Origin: Pseudomonas pharyngis
GTDB taxonomy: Bacteria > Pseudomonadota > Gammaproteobacteria > Pseudomonadales > Pseudomonadaceae
Assembly: GCF_021602345.1 (NCBI RefSeq)
Contig: NZ_BQID01000004.1
Span: forward strand, 310,001 to 374,000
Direction: 5' to 3'
DNA length: 64,000 nucleotides
Shown piece after piece: positions 22,090 to 30,767 of the stretch. Made by a program: the position numbers and the translations under genes. The first letter of the stretch is position 1. Every line of letters starts with the position of its first letter. A model generated the notes under the pieces. That model was not told where the DNA came from. It saw only the letters and a list, made by a program, of their open reading frames with translations, and did not search any database.

Positions 22090-24903
22090 ATGAGATTAAA
22101 GAACTACCTCCACCAGATCAGCCCGATCCTGTCCTCACCCGATGCCGCTCGGCGCCTGTTGCGCATGTTCGCCCTGGTGCTGCTGGTGGGCATTCTGGGC
22201 GGCGTTTACAGCTTCCTGCTGTTTACCTTCAACAACGAGATCTCTCAGCGGCGCAGCTACATGAGCAGCGCAATCGCCGAGGCCCATACCTTTTTCACCA
22301 CCCGCGAGGCACTGCTGGAAAGCCTGAGCCTGTCGGCCACACGCAAAACCGAAATCAATGTGCCGGTGTCCGATGAAGAGATCCGTCTGCTGCTGGGACA
22401 AACGCCCGGCCAGCAATGGAGCATCTGGCTGACCCAGCGCATGCGCGCTTACCTGAAGGCCAAACAGCTCAATCTGATCTACGTCAGCAGCGGCATCGAC
22501 GCCCAGGCTTCACGGCTGTACAACGCGACCCCGCAGATCCGCGACTTCCCCCGGGCCATACTCAAGCAGCTGGAATCCCTCAAACACCACAACACCAGTG
22601 CCCTGCAGGAGCTTTGGCTGACCCATGCAGCAGACGGACATTCACAGCTGTATATCTTCATTCGCCTGGACGAACGCGACATCCACTCCGGCTGGCTCGG
22701 CCTGGAAATGGACGACCGCGAAGTGTCCAGTGCCTTGAGCGATCACAGCGCCGGCGAGTTCACCATGTTCAATTCCCAGGGCATGCCACTCTTCAGCAAC
22801 AGCAGCAAACCGCCCCCCGGACAGCATCTGCCGCTGCTGCGGCAACAGGATTTCTTCGGCTTTGTCGGCGACGGCTGGCTGTCGGGGCAACTGGTGTTGC
22901 GCAAGCAATTGAAATCCTCGGACTGGCAACTCACCTACTCCATCGACTTGCGTGCAGTGCTGTCGACGCTGTGGCCGCAGATGCTCGGCGCGCTGCTGTT
23001 CTGCATGTTGAGTATCAGCCTGGTGTGCCTGTTGGTCCGACGTCTGGAACATCGTTTCATTACGCCGGCGATCCACCGCATCCAGGCTTTGGTGGAAAGC
23101 GAACTGTTCAGCCGTGACGTCATTCAGACCGCTCCCGTGGCGCTTTGCGTGCTGCGGCGCACCGATGGCGAAGTGGTGCTGGAAAACACCCTCGCCCGAC
23201 AATGGCTGGGCGAATGTGGCGAGCAACTGGGTGCCGGCTGGATCCGTGATGCCTTCGACACGACCGGCCCCAGCCTGATGGACTATTTCGAGACCGCCGA
23301 TGGCCGTCACCTTTATCTGAGCTGCGCGCCTACCCGCTACAGGGGCGAAGATGTGTTGCTGTGCGCGTTCAGCGACATCAGTGCACGCCGGCAAATCGAA
23401 GCGGCGCTGGAGCAGGCCCGCCAATCGGCCGACGCCGCCAACGAAGCCAAGACCTTGTTTCTCGCCACCATGAGCCACGAAATCCGCACCCCGCTCTACG
23501 GCGTACTCGGCACCCTGGAGTTGCTCGCACGAACACAACTGGATACCCAGCAGAAAAGCTACCTGCGCGCCATCGAAGGTTCGTCGGCCACCTTGCTCCA
23601 GCTGATTTGCGATGTGCTGGATGTATCAAAGATCGAGGCCGGGCAACTCGCTCTTGAGCTGAGCGAGTTTTGCCCAACGGATCTGGTTCAGGAAGTCGTG
23701 CACGGTTATGCGGCAGCGGCGCAGAGCAAAGGCTTGCAACTCTACGCCTGCCTCGACCCGCAACTGCCGGACACCTTGAAGGGCGATGCCAGCCGCCTGA
23801 GGCAGATCCTCAACAATCTGCTGAGCAATGCCGTCAAGTTCACCGACTCCGGGCGCGTGGTGCTTCGGGTCAAACTGATCAGCCGTGAAGGCGAGCGTGT
23901 ATGCATGCAATGGCAAGTCTCGGACACCGGCAAAGGCATCTCGCATGACGATCAGGCATTCATTTTCGATCCGTTCTACCAGACCGAAGGCAACACCAAC
24001 GTGGTGGCCGGCACCGGTCTGGGCCTGCCGATCTGCCTGCGTCTGACGCACTTGATGAATGGCACCCTGCGCATGGTCAGCGAGCCCGGACTGGGCAGCA
24101 GTTTTTCCCTGAGCGTGCCCTTGGAGCAACCTTCGTGCAACGCATCCCCGGTCGTCATGCCAGCATTGGCTGCGAACATCGTGTATGTGGTCTCGCCTGT
24201 GCGCGAACTGGCCGACAGTATCAGCGGCTGGTTGCGCCGCTGGGGCGCCCGCCCGCATATCGGAGCCCCTGACTGCCTGGAGCCTGGCGCGACGGCTGTG
24301 CTACTTGAGTTGTATCCCGCCCCCTGCGGGCAACGCCCGAGCCAGTCATGGCGAGGTCCGCGGGTCCTGGCCTGCAGCGACGGCGCCCACGAACCTCAGT
24401 TCAGCGGTGATGGCTGGAGGGTCAATCTGAACGACCTGACCGCGATCCAACGGGCGGTATGCCAGGCTCAGGGCGGCCAGACCGCGCATTACCCGGAACA
24501 ACGAGAACCCAATGCATTTCGATCGTTGCACCTGCACATCCTGGTGGCAGAGGACAACGTCATCAATCAACTGATCCTGCGCGATCAGCTCGAAGAGCTT
24601 GGCTGCACGGTGACACTGGCCAGCAATGGCGAGGAAGCGTTGTCACACTGGCACGACGACACGTTCGATGTCGTCCTGACCGACGTCAACATGCCCGGGC
24701 TCAACGGCTACGAACTGACCGAAGCGCTGCGGCGCCTGGGTTGCACCACCCCGATCATCGGCGCCACCGCCAACGCCCTGCGCGGTGAGGATGCCCTGTG
24801 CCTGGCCGCGGGCATGAATCACTGCCTGGTCAAACCTTTTACGCTACGAGCCTTGTTCGCTGTCCTGGCTCCCTACGAACGAGTCACTCATGAAGCCCTG
24901 TAG
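22090..24903 (+). CDS. Hybrid sensor histidine kinase without HPt domain (PvrS/RocS-like)
   Basis: This 937-aa inner-membrane kinase has a transmembrane segment at about 27-48, a large periplasmic region (about 50-295), a second segment at about 298-318, a degenerate PAS-like region, then HisKA and HATPase domains and a receiver. The phospho-accepting His463 lies in MSHEIRTPLYGVLGTLEL. N and G boxes are present (LNNLLSNAVKF, GTGLGLPI), and receiver Asp865 lies in LTDVNMPG. There is no C-terminal HPt domain, so phosphate from its receiver may need the HPt of the second kinase. It overlaps the EAL-regulator gene by 14 bp. The architecture matches kinases that control Cup fimbriae in P. aeruginosa. 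No ribosome binding site precedes the first ATG; Met26 just before the membrane segment is an alternative start. Confidence 0.85.
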   Translation: MRLKNYLHQISPILSSPDAARRLLRMFALVLLVGILGGVYSFLLFTFNNEISQRRSYMSSAIAEAHTFFTTREALLESLSLSATRKTEINVPVSDEEIRLLLGQTPGQQWSIWLTQRMRAYLKAKQLNLIYVSSGIDAQASRLYNATPQIRDFPRAILKQLESLKHHNTSALQELWLTHAADGHSQLYIFIRLDERDIHSGWLGLEMDDREVSSALSDHSAGEFTMFNSQGMPLFSNSSKPPPGQHLPLLRQQDFFGFVGDGWLSGQLVLRKQLKSSDWQLTYSIDLRAVLSTLWPQMLGALLFCMLSISLVCLLVRRLEHRFITPAIHRIQALVESELFSRDVIQTAPVALCVLRRTDGEVVLENTLARQWLGECGEQLGAGWIRDAFDTTGPSLMDYFETADGRHLYLSCAPTRYRGEDVLLCAFSDISARRQIEAALEQARQSADAANEAKTLFLATMSHEIRTPLYGVLGTLELLARTQLDTQQKSYLRAIEGSSATLLQLICDVLDVSKIEAGQLALELSEFCPTDLVQEVVHGYAAAAQSKGLQLYACLDPQLPDTLKGDASRLRQILNNLLSNAVKFTDSGRVVLRVKLISREGERVCMQWQVSDTGKGISHDDQAFIFDPFYQTEGNTNVVAGTGLGLPICLRLTHLMNGTLRMVSEPGLGSSFSLSVPLEQPSCNASPVVMPALAANIVYVVSPVRELADSISGWLRRWGARPHIGAPDCLEPGATAVLLELYPAPCGQRPSQSWRGPRVLACSDGAHEPQFSGDGWRVNLNDLTAIQRAVCQAQGGQTAHYPEQREPNAFRSLHLHILVAEDNVINQLILRDQLEELGCTVTLASNGEEALSHWHDDTFDVVLTDVNMPGLNGYELTEALRRLGCTTPIIGATANALRGEDALCLAAGMNHCLVKPFTLRALFAVLAPYERVTHEAL

Positions 24904-26077
24904 CATTCTGATTGTCGAAGACCATCCCTTCCAGCATCTGTATTTGCAGAACCTGTTCAACGAGTTGGGTCAATTCGATCTGGCGTACGCCCGAGATGGT
25001 GAAGAAGCACTGAACCTTCTCAAACAACGCGACTTCGACCTGGTGCTCACCGACCTGCTGATGCCTGGCATGGACGGCGTGCAATTTATCCAGGGGCTTG
25101 CCGCTCAGCGCTCGCGCCCCGCACTGGCAATCATGAGTGCCGCCTCTCGGCGCATGCTGATGGGCGCCAGCCTGGTGGCAAGCAATCTGCAGGTGAAAGT
25201 CATCGGGCTGATTTCCAAACCGGTAAACTCTGCGGCCCTGCGCTGCCTGATCGACCAGTTGCAGGTCTGGCGCCAGACCGTGCCGGCCGAGACGCACCCC
25301 GGCATCGACCGCCAGAGTCTCTTGAACGCCCTCGAAAACGGCGAACTGCAAGCCTGGTTCCAGCCCAAGAAAGCCCTGAACAATGGCCGGATCGTTGCCG
25401 CCGAAGCACTGGTGCGCTGGGTACATCCCGAGCATGGCACGTTGTTGCCCGGCGCATTCCTGCCGGCGCTGGTCGCCTACGGCCTTGAAGAGCCACTGCT
25501 GTGGCAGGTGCTGAAACAGGCGATTGCCGCACAAATCGTCTGGTGCCAGCAGGGCTACGACATTCCGGTCTCGATCAACCTGCCCACGCACCTGCTCAAC
25601 AGCCACGACCTGCCAGACCGCATCCTCGCGTTCGTGCTGGCCCATCAAGGCCTGCCTGCACGGATCTGCTTCGAGTTGATGGAATGCTCGGTGCCCGATG
25701 ACATCAGTAACTTCTACGCCGGTGCCTGTCGCTTGCGGATCAAAGGGTTTGACCTGTCCCAGGATGATTTCGGCAAAGGTTACAGCTCCTACATGAACCT
25801 GGTGTCAGCCCCCTTCACCGAACTGAAGATCGACCGCACACTGGTACAAGGCTGTAACGCCAACGAGGAACTGGCCCAGGCCCTCACCAGCATTGTCCGT
25901 CTGGGACGACAACTGGGTCTGACGGTGGTGGCCGAAGGCGTGGAAACCGCGCAGGAACTTGCTCTGTTGCGTAAAATCGACTGCACTCAGGTCCAGGGTT
26001 TCCTGATCTCCCACGCCGTGTCTGCGGATCAGTTCCAGCACTTGCTGACCCAGGACGGGCCAGCGAATGCTTATTGA
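24890..26077 (+). CDS. Response regulator with EAL c-di-GMP phosphodiesterase domain (PvrR/RocR-like)
   Basis: This 395-aa cytoplasmic protein has a receiver domain (phospho-acceptor Asp55 in LTDLLMPGMDG) joined to an EAL domain (about 145-390). Key catalytic motifs are present: EALVRW (Glu172), INLPTHLL (Asn), FELME, DDFGKGYSS, LKIDRT, VVAEGVET and QGFLIS. It should therefore hydrolyse c-di-GMP when activated. It is coupled to the kinase gene upstream (14-bp overlap). By analogy with RocR and PvrR it would be phosphorylated by the neighbouring kinases and oppose fimbria-driven attachment by lowering c-di-GMP. Confidence 0.88.
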   Translation: MKPCSILIVEDHPFQHLYLQNLFNELGQFDLAYARDGEEALNLLKQRDFDLVLTDLLMPGMDGVQFIQGLAAQRSRPALAIMSAASRRMLMGASLVASNLQVKVIGLISKPVNSAALRCLIDQLQVWRQTVPAETHPGIDRQSLLNALENGELQAWFQPKKALNNGRIVAAEALVRWVHPEHGTLLPGAFLPALVAYGLEEPLLWQVLKQAIAAQIVWCQQGYDIPVSINLPTHLLNSHDLPDRILAFVLAHQGLPARICFELMECSVPDDISNFYAGACRLRIKGFDLSQDDFGKGYSSYMNLVSAPFTELKIDRTLVQGCNANEELAQALTSIVRLGRQLGLTVVAEGVETAQELALLRKIDCTQVQGFLISHAVSADQFQHLLTQDGPANAY

Positions 26078-26122
26078 CCTGCAACAAGCGGTTGACGATC
26101 GTTATTTGCCATCGAGGTCACT

Positions 26123-26164
26123 GTGTCCAAAGTTTCTTTCTTCATTGCTGGCCAGGCGTTGTAA
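26123..26164 (+). CDS. Possible 13-codon leader ORF coupled to the second kinase gene
   Basis: A GTG-started frame preceded by GAGG ends with TAA overlapping the ATG of the next gene (TAATG). The kinase itself has no good ribosome binding site, so coupling through this short frame would explain its translation. The peptide (MSKVSFFIAGQAL) matches nothing I know. Confidence 0.3.
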   Translation: MSKVSFFIAGQAL

Positions 26165-29100
26165 TGCCACGTCCCAACACCTTCCTGGAGAAACTGGCCA
26201 GCAGCTCGTCACGTTTGAACAAGTCGCTACTGGTGCTCGGCGCTCTGGTTCTGCTGTTGCTGGGCATCAGCTACCTGGGGGCGATGCGCATCATCGAAGA
26301 ACAGCGCGATACCTTGCAGTTTCACTTTGCCCGACTGATGGAGAACATCCGCGAACAGGAAGTGTTCCTGCAGGACATAGCCCGGGAAAGTGCCAGGGGC
26401 GAGCGGCTACCCACGTCTTCGTTACCACCCTACATACAGAAGCCCCTGCCGGATGAAGGTCCGAACATCTACGAGGGTCGCGGCCTGCCGTTTTCGCTGC
26501 CCTATAGCCTGCAGATCAATCCGGACAGGATTACCCCCGATCAATACTCCAAAGTCTTCGCTCTGGGCACCCATCTGGCCGCCTACTACAGCGCTTTCTG
26601 GTCAGCGTCGCACTATCAGTCGCCGCAGGTCATCCTGATCAACGGCCCCGACAACTTTGATGTGGCCGTGCCAGCCACCGGGAGATTGCGCGGAGCGCAT
26701 AAGACGCAACTGGGCCATCTGGTCGAAGTGATGACCCACTTGAACAACCGCATGCACGAGCAAGGCTCGCCCCTGCCCGATATTCAAGTGCACTGGGAAC
26801 CCTATGTCTCCACCGAGGACGACAAGAGCGCCCCGACCTTGCTGGCCTACGTGAACATCAACCTGGCCAGCACCGCGCTGAACGTCACAGGTGCCGACAC
26901 CTGGGTCGTGCTGGGCTCGCTGCTGAACCTGTCCCAGGTCAACAACATTGAACGCTTGATGCAGTGGTCGATCTACGACGACTTCACCTTGATCACCCCG
27001 GGCGGTGTGGTACTGACCGGCGCCCTGAAGCCCGGCCAGGTGCTGGCTGAAGGGGTGAATTTCACTCGCGACGGTATGGTCTTCAAACTGAGCAGCCCCG
27101 GCGAACAACACTGGACCGGGATCTACGTCATCAGTGTGCAAAGTTTCCTCGATTACGCGCTGTGGCCACTGCTGTGCCTGCTCGCGCTGGTGCTGGCAGT
27201 GCTCGGTTGCAGTCGGGCGGTCAATCGCTGGTACCGGACCCGGGTCATTCTGCCCGCGCAAAGCGCGCACGCCAGCATCGCCGAGAGCGAGGCGTTCAGC
27301 CGTGCCGTGATCGACACGGCGCCGACCGGTCTGTGCGTGATCCGTCGCGGTGATCATCGCGTGCTGCTGGAAAACCAGCGCGCCCGGCAATGGCACGACA
27401 GCAGCCGTTTGATGAGCCTGCTCACGTCGCGTACCGAGGCCGGCCATGCGGATCTTGAAATCAATGGACGTCACCTGCATGTCGCCTTCGTGCCCACCCG
27501 CTATCAGGGCCAGGATGCCTGGCTGTGTGCGTTGCATGACGTGACTCGACATGTCGAAGACGCGGTAGCGTTGGACGATGCGCGCCGTGCCGCCGACTCG
27601 GCGAATCAGGCCAAAAGTCGGTTTCTCGCCACCATGAGCCATGAGATTCGCACCCCGCTGTATGGCGTGCTGGGCACCCTGGAATTGCTCGGCCTGACGT
27701 CGCTTGCCCCGCGCCAGCAGGATTACCTGGATACCATCCAGCGATCCTCCACGACCTTGTTCCAACTGATCAGCAATGTGCTGGATGTGTCGAAGATCGA
27801 AGCCGGGCAGATGACCCTCGAACCTCAGAATTTCTGCCCGCTGGAACTGACCGAGGACACTGTGCGCACCTACAGCGCCTTCGCCCGCTCCAAAGGCCTG
27901 CAACTCTATGCGTGCATCGACGCGACGCTGCCGGATCGTTTGCGCGGCGATCCGTTGCGGATTCGCCAGATCCTCAACAACCTGCTGAGCAACGCGATCA
28001 AGTTCACCGATAACGGCCGCGTAGTGTTGCGGGTACGGGTGCTGGAAAGTGTCGACAGCCGCGTCAACGTGCAGTGGCAGGTCAGCGATTCGGGGGTGGG
28101 CATTTCCAGAGCGCAACAACAGCAATTGTTCGACCCTTTCTATCAGGTCAACGACGCCACCGAACAGGCCGGCGCCGGTCTTGGTCTGGCCATTTGCAAA
28201 TGGCTGTGCGAGTTGATGGAGGGCCAGTTGAACGTGGTCAGTGAACCGGGACTCGGCAGCAGCTTTAACCTGCAAATCGCACTGGAACACGCACCCGGCG
28301 AATTGACCGATTGCCCTGCCTTCAGCCCCGGCATTCCCGTCGTTTATGTACGTGCCCAGGTCACTGAGCTGGCACACCATCTGATTGCCTGGCTTAACCG
28401 TTTCGGCCTCGACACCCGACTGCTGACAGCCGATACACCCGCGTCTTCGGCGCTGCTGATAGAGCTTGCACCACTCGCCGACACCCTGCCCTGGCCCGGT
28501 CCAAGAATCATCGCCACCCCCGATGGCCCCAATCCGTCACAGTTGCGCGGTGTCGACCGGGAGGTCGATGCACACGATGTTCGCGCGATTGCCCGGGCGA
28601 TCTACCAGACCCTGCACGGCGCCGATACTGACAATCAGCCTTTGCCACCCGAAAAGACCCGGCGCCTGAATCTGCAAGTGCTGGTGGCCGAGGACAACGA
28701 GATCAACTCGGCGATCATCAAGGAGCAACTGGAGGTGCTGGGCTGTTCTGTCGTCGTCACAGCCAACGGCGAACAGGCGCTGGCGCAGTGGTCGCCCGGT
28801 CGCTTCGATCTGGTCCTGACCGACGTGAACATGCCGGTCATGAATGGCTATCAATTGGCCACGGCATTGCGGCAACAGGATCAGACGTTGCCGATTATTG
28901 GCGTCACCGCCAACGCCTTGCGCGAAGAAGGCGAACACTGCGCCGCCGTAGGCATGAACGCCTGGATGGTCAAGCCACTGAACCTCGCCACCTTGCGCGC
29001 GCACCTGGAGAAACATTGCAAGATCGCCCTACCGGCAGCCAGCGCCGCGCCGATACAGCTGTCGCCGAAAATGCGCGAACTGTTTGTCACGACCCTGCGC

Positions 29101-29331
29101 CAGGACATACACACCACCCTGGCAGCACTGGACAGCGCCGACGCCAATCGCGTAGCCCAGCAACTGCACAGCATGGCAGGTGCGCTGGGTGCCGTGCAGG
29201 TCGAAGCCCTGGCTACAACGTTTGTCGAGCTTGAGTGTCGTTTGAACGGCATGGCCGTGACCCGCGCCCTGGACCTGGAGGTCCGCCAGAACCTGGCCCG
29301 GCTGACTGATTTACTGGAAACCCTTGAATAA
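26164..29331 (+). CDS. Hybrid sensor histidine kinase with HPt domain (RcsC/RocS-like)
   Basis: This 1055-aa inner-membrane kinase has membrane segments at about 19-37 and 331-350 enclosing a large periplasmic sensor, then a short PAS-like linker, HisKA (His493 in MSHEIRTPLYGVLGTLEL), HATPase (LNNLLSNAIKF, GAGLGLAI), receiver (Asp887 in LTDVNMPV) and a C-terminal HPt domain (His1002 in HSMAGALGA). All four relay positions are present, so it can pass phosphate to the RcsB-like regulator and perhaps the EAL regulator. Its catalytic core is closely similar to the kinase at 22090, suggesting duplication, while the periplasmic parts differ. The start at 26164 is chosen because the membrane segment follows within 20 residues. 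Confidence 0.88.
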   Translation: MPRPNTFLEKLASSSSRLNKSLLVLGALVLLLLGISYLGAMRIIEEQRDTLQFHFARLMENIREQEVFLQDIARESARGERLPTSSLPPYIQKPLPDEGPNIYEGRGLPFSLPYSLQINPDRITPDQYSKVFALGTHLAAYYSAFWSASHYQSPQVILINGPDNFDVAVPATGRLRGAHKTQLGHLVEVMTHLNNRMHEQGSPLPDIQVHWEPYVSTEDDKSAPTLLAYVNINLASTALNVTGADTWVVLGSLLNLSQVNNIERLMQWSIYDDFTLITPGGVVLTGALKPGQVLAEGVNFTRDGMVFKLSSPGEQHWTGIYVISVQSFLDYALWPLLCLLALVLAVLGCSRAVNRWYRTRVILPAQSAHASIAESEAFSRAVIDTAPTGLCVIRRGDHRVLLENQRARQWHDSSRLMSLLTSRTEAGHADLEINGRHLHVAFVPTRYQGQDAWLCALHDVTRHVEDAVALDDARRAADSANQAKSRFLATMSHEIRTPLYGVLGTLELLGLTSLAPRQQDYLDTIQRSSTTLFQLISNVLDVSKIEAGQMTLEPQNFCPLELTEDTVRTYSAFARSKGLQLYACIDATLPDRLRGDPLRIRQILNNLLSNAIKFTDNGRVVLRVRVLESVDSRVNVQWQVSDSGVGISRAQQQQLFDPFYQVNDATEQAGAGLGLAICKWLCELMEGQLNVVSEPGLGSSFNLQIALEHAPGELTDCPAFSPGIPVVYVRAQVTELAHHLIAWLNRFGLDTRLLTADTPASSALLIELAPLADTLPWPGPRIIATPDGPNPSQLRGVDREVDAHDVRAIARAIYQTLHGADTDNQPLPPEKTRRLNLQVLVAEDNEINSAIIKEQLEVLGCSVVVTANGEQALAQWSPGRFDLVLTDVNMPVMNGYQLATALRQQDQTLPIIGVTANALREEGEHCAAVGMNAWMVKPLNLATLRAHLEKHCKIALPAASAAPIQLSPKMRELFVTTLRQDIHTTLAALDSADANRVAQQLHSMAGALGAVQVEALATTFVELECRLNGMAVTRALDLEVRQNLARLTDLLETLE

Positions 29332-29352
29332 TTTCACTCTGGATGATTACCC

Positions 29353-30000
29353 ATGGATACCCTCAACGTTGTCATTGCCGATGACCACCCTATCGTCCTG
29401 CTGGGGGTGCGGGAACTGATCGAACGGGACAAGCGTTTCCGTGTCGTAGGCGAAGCCGTTTGCCCGGACGAACTGATCAAACTCCTGGAGTCCAGGCCGG
29501 TTGACCTGCTCATTACGGACTTCAACATGCCCGGGGACTCGCCCTACGGTGACGGCCTGAAACTGGTGGAGTACCTGACCCGGCATTTCCCCACCGTACG
29601 GATTCTGGTGCTCACCATGATTTCTAATCCGTTGATCCTGACCCGCCTGCAAGAGCTGGGGGTGCTGGCGATCATTCAGAAAAACCGGCTGCATAACGAA
29701 ATCGAAACGGCGCTCAAGGCCATTGCCCGGGGCAATCCGGTTCCCAGCTTCGGGCCTCCACCCACATCCGTGATGGACGACGGTGCGGACCTGGACGAGA
29801 AATTTACCCGCCTGTCCCCCAAGGAACACGAAATCCTGCGTCTGTTTGTCTCGGGACAAGGCGTCAACGAAATTGCGCGAGGTTTGAATAGAAGTGCAAA
29901 AACCATCAGCACTCAGAAAATATCAGCGATGCGCAAACTTGAAGTCACCAGCGACCAGGACTTATTGACTTACTGCCTGAAGCGCAACTTGTTCAACTAA
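29353..30000 (+). CDS. rcsB: RcsB-like response regulator (receiver plus LuxR/NarL HTH)
   Basis: This 215-aa regulator has a receiver (Asp10, Asp11, phospho-acceptor Asp56 in LLITDFNMPGD) and a NarL-type DNA-binding domain. The HTH (LSPKEHEILRLFVSGQ...LNRSAKTISTQKISAMRKL) is strikingly like enterobacterial RcsB (KTISSQKKSAMMKL). The receiver also keeps the RcsB pattern of ADDHPIVL and PGDxxYGDG. It follows the HPt-containing kinase by 21 bp and precedes the pilin gene. It probably binds the 15-bp boxes at 20988, 22040 and 30036 and activates the fimbrial genes, as RcsB does for cupD. Confidence 0.88.
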   Translation: MDTLNVVIADDHPIVLLGVRELIERDKRFRVVGEAVCPDELIKLLESRPVDLLITDFNMPGDSPYGDGLKLVEYLTRHFPTVRILVLTMISNPLILTRLQELGVLAIIQKNRLHNEIETALKAIARGNPVPSFGPPPTSVMDDGADLDEKFTRLSPKEHEILRLFVSGQGVNEIARGLNRSAKTISTQKISAMRKLEVTSDQDLLTYCLKRNLFN

Positions 30001-30035
30001 CTTTACATACAACCAATATTCGACCTGGCCACTTC

Positions 30036-30078
30036 TAGGAATCGTCTGATGTTCCACCGAGGGCCCGCAACTTATCGT
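30036..30078 (+). promoter_or_regulatory. RcsB-like box and promoter of the pilin gene
   Basis: TAGGAATCGTCTGAT (30036-30050) is followed 22 bp later by TATCGT (30073-30078), with no clear -35 element. The halves TAGGAAT and CGTCTGA resemble the two halves of the enterobacterial RcsB/RcsAB box. Predicted transcription starts near 30085, about 23 nt before the pilin ATG. Confidence 0.65.
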
Positions 30079-30107
30079 GTTGTTTTCACCCAACCAAGGT
30101 AAACAAC

Positions 30108-30695
30108 ATGAAAAAACTGCCTCACACACTTCTGGCTCTTACGCTGTTCGCTACTGCCGGTATTGCCCTGGCAGCCGAGGTCACCCCTACCAAGGCAGGC
30201 AGCGGCACCATCAACTTCACCGGCACCATCAACAACGATGCCTGCTCCGTTGAGGGCGCCGGGAAGAACAAAACCATTTCCGTCGACATGGGCGAAGTGT
30301 CGATCAAGGACATGGGCACAGCCACTGCGCCGAAAGGCAATGGCACCCTGAGCGTCGAGAACTTCGACATGAAGATCAACTGCAATGCCGGCACCAAGGT
30401 CGCGATGATCTTCGAACCGACCAAGGGTAATGGGTCGGGCATAGAACCCGGCACCAAAGTGTTGCGCCTGATCGACGGTTTGGGGGCTGCAAAAGGTATC
30501 GGCATTGCATTGCTCGATTCCAACGGCGCCGTGATCGACCTGAGCTCACCGTCCACGGCGAAAATCGAAAACACCCTGCAAGACAGCAACACCACACTGA
30601 AATTCTCGGCGGCGTACGTCACCACCGCCGATCCGAAACTGGCCGTTGCCGGTCGCGGCGACGCCACCCTGCCGTTCACGCTGCAATACGAATAA
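30108..30695 (+). CDS. Major fimbrial subunit (CupD1/CupC1-like)
   Basis: This 195-aa pilin has a signal peptide (MKKLPHTLLALTLFATAGIALA). The mature part has the FimA pattern: an early strand (GSGTINFTGTINNDACSVEG), a second cysteine in MKINCNAG forming the conserved disulphide, GIGIALLDSNG in the middle, and a closing beta strand rich in alternating hydrophobics (DATLPFTLQYE) that binds the chaperone. AAGG precedes the ATG. It is the first gene of the pilin-chaperone-usher group and has its own RcsB-type promoter. Confidence 0.9.
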   Translation: MKKLPHTLLALTLFATAGIALAAEVTPTKAGSGTINFTGTINNDACSVEGAGKNKTISVDMGEVSIKDMGTATAPKGNGTLSVENFDMKINCNAGTKVAMIFEPTKGNGSGIEPGTKVLRLIDGLGAAKGIGIALLDSNGAVIDLSSPSTAKIENTLQDSNTTLKFSAAYVTTADPKLAVAGRGDATLPFTLQYE

Positions 30696-30716
30696 CCCGC
30701 GCGAACATCCAAGCCT

Positions 30717-30740
30717 GGTGCGGGGCCAAGCGGCCCTGCA
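30717..30740 (+). terminator. Strong stem-loop between pilin and chaperone genes
   Basis: A 10-bp stem (GTGCGGGGCC with GGCCCTGCAC, one wobble pair) closes a four-base loop 22 bp after the pilin stop. No T-run follows, so it is better seen as a partial terminator or an mRNA-end stabiliser that keeps pilin message in excess over chaperone and usher, a common feature of fimbrial operons. Confidence 0.5.
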
Positions 30741-30767
30741 CTCTCATTCAATAGCGCGGTAACCCTC

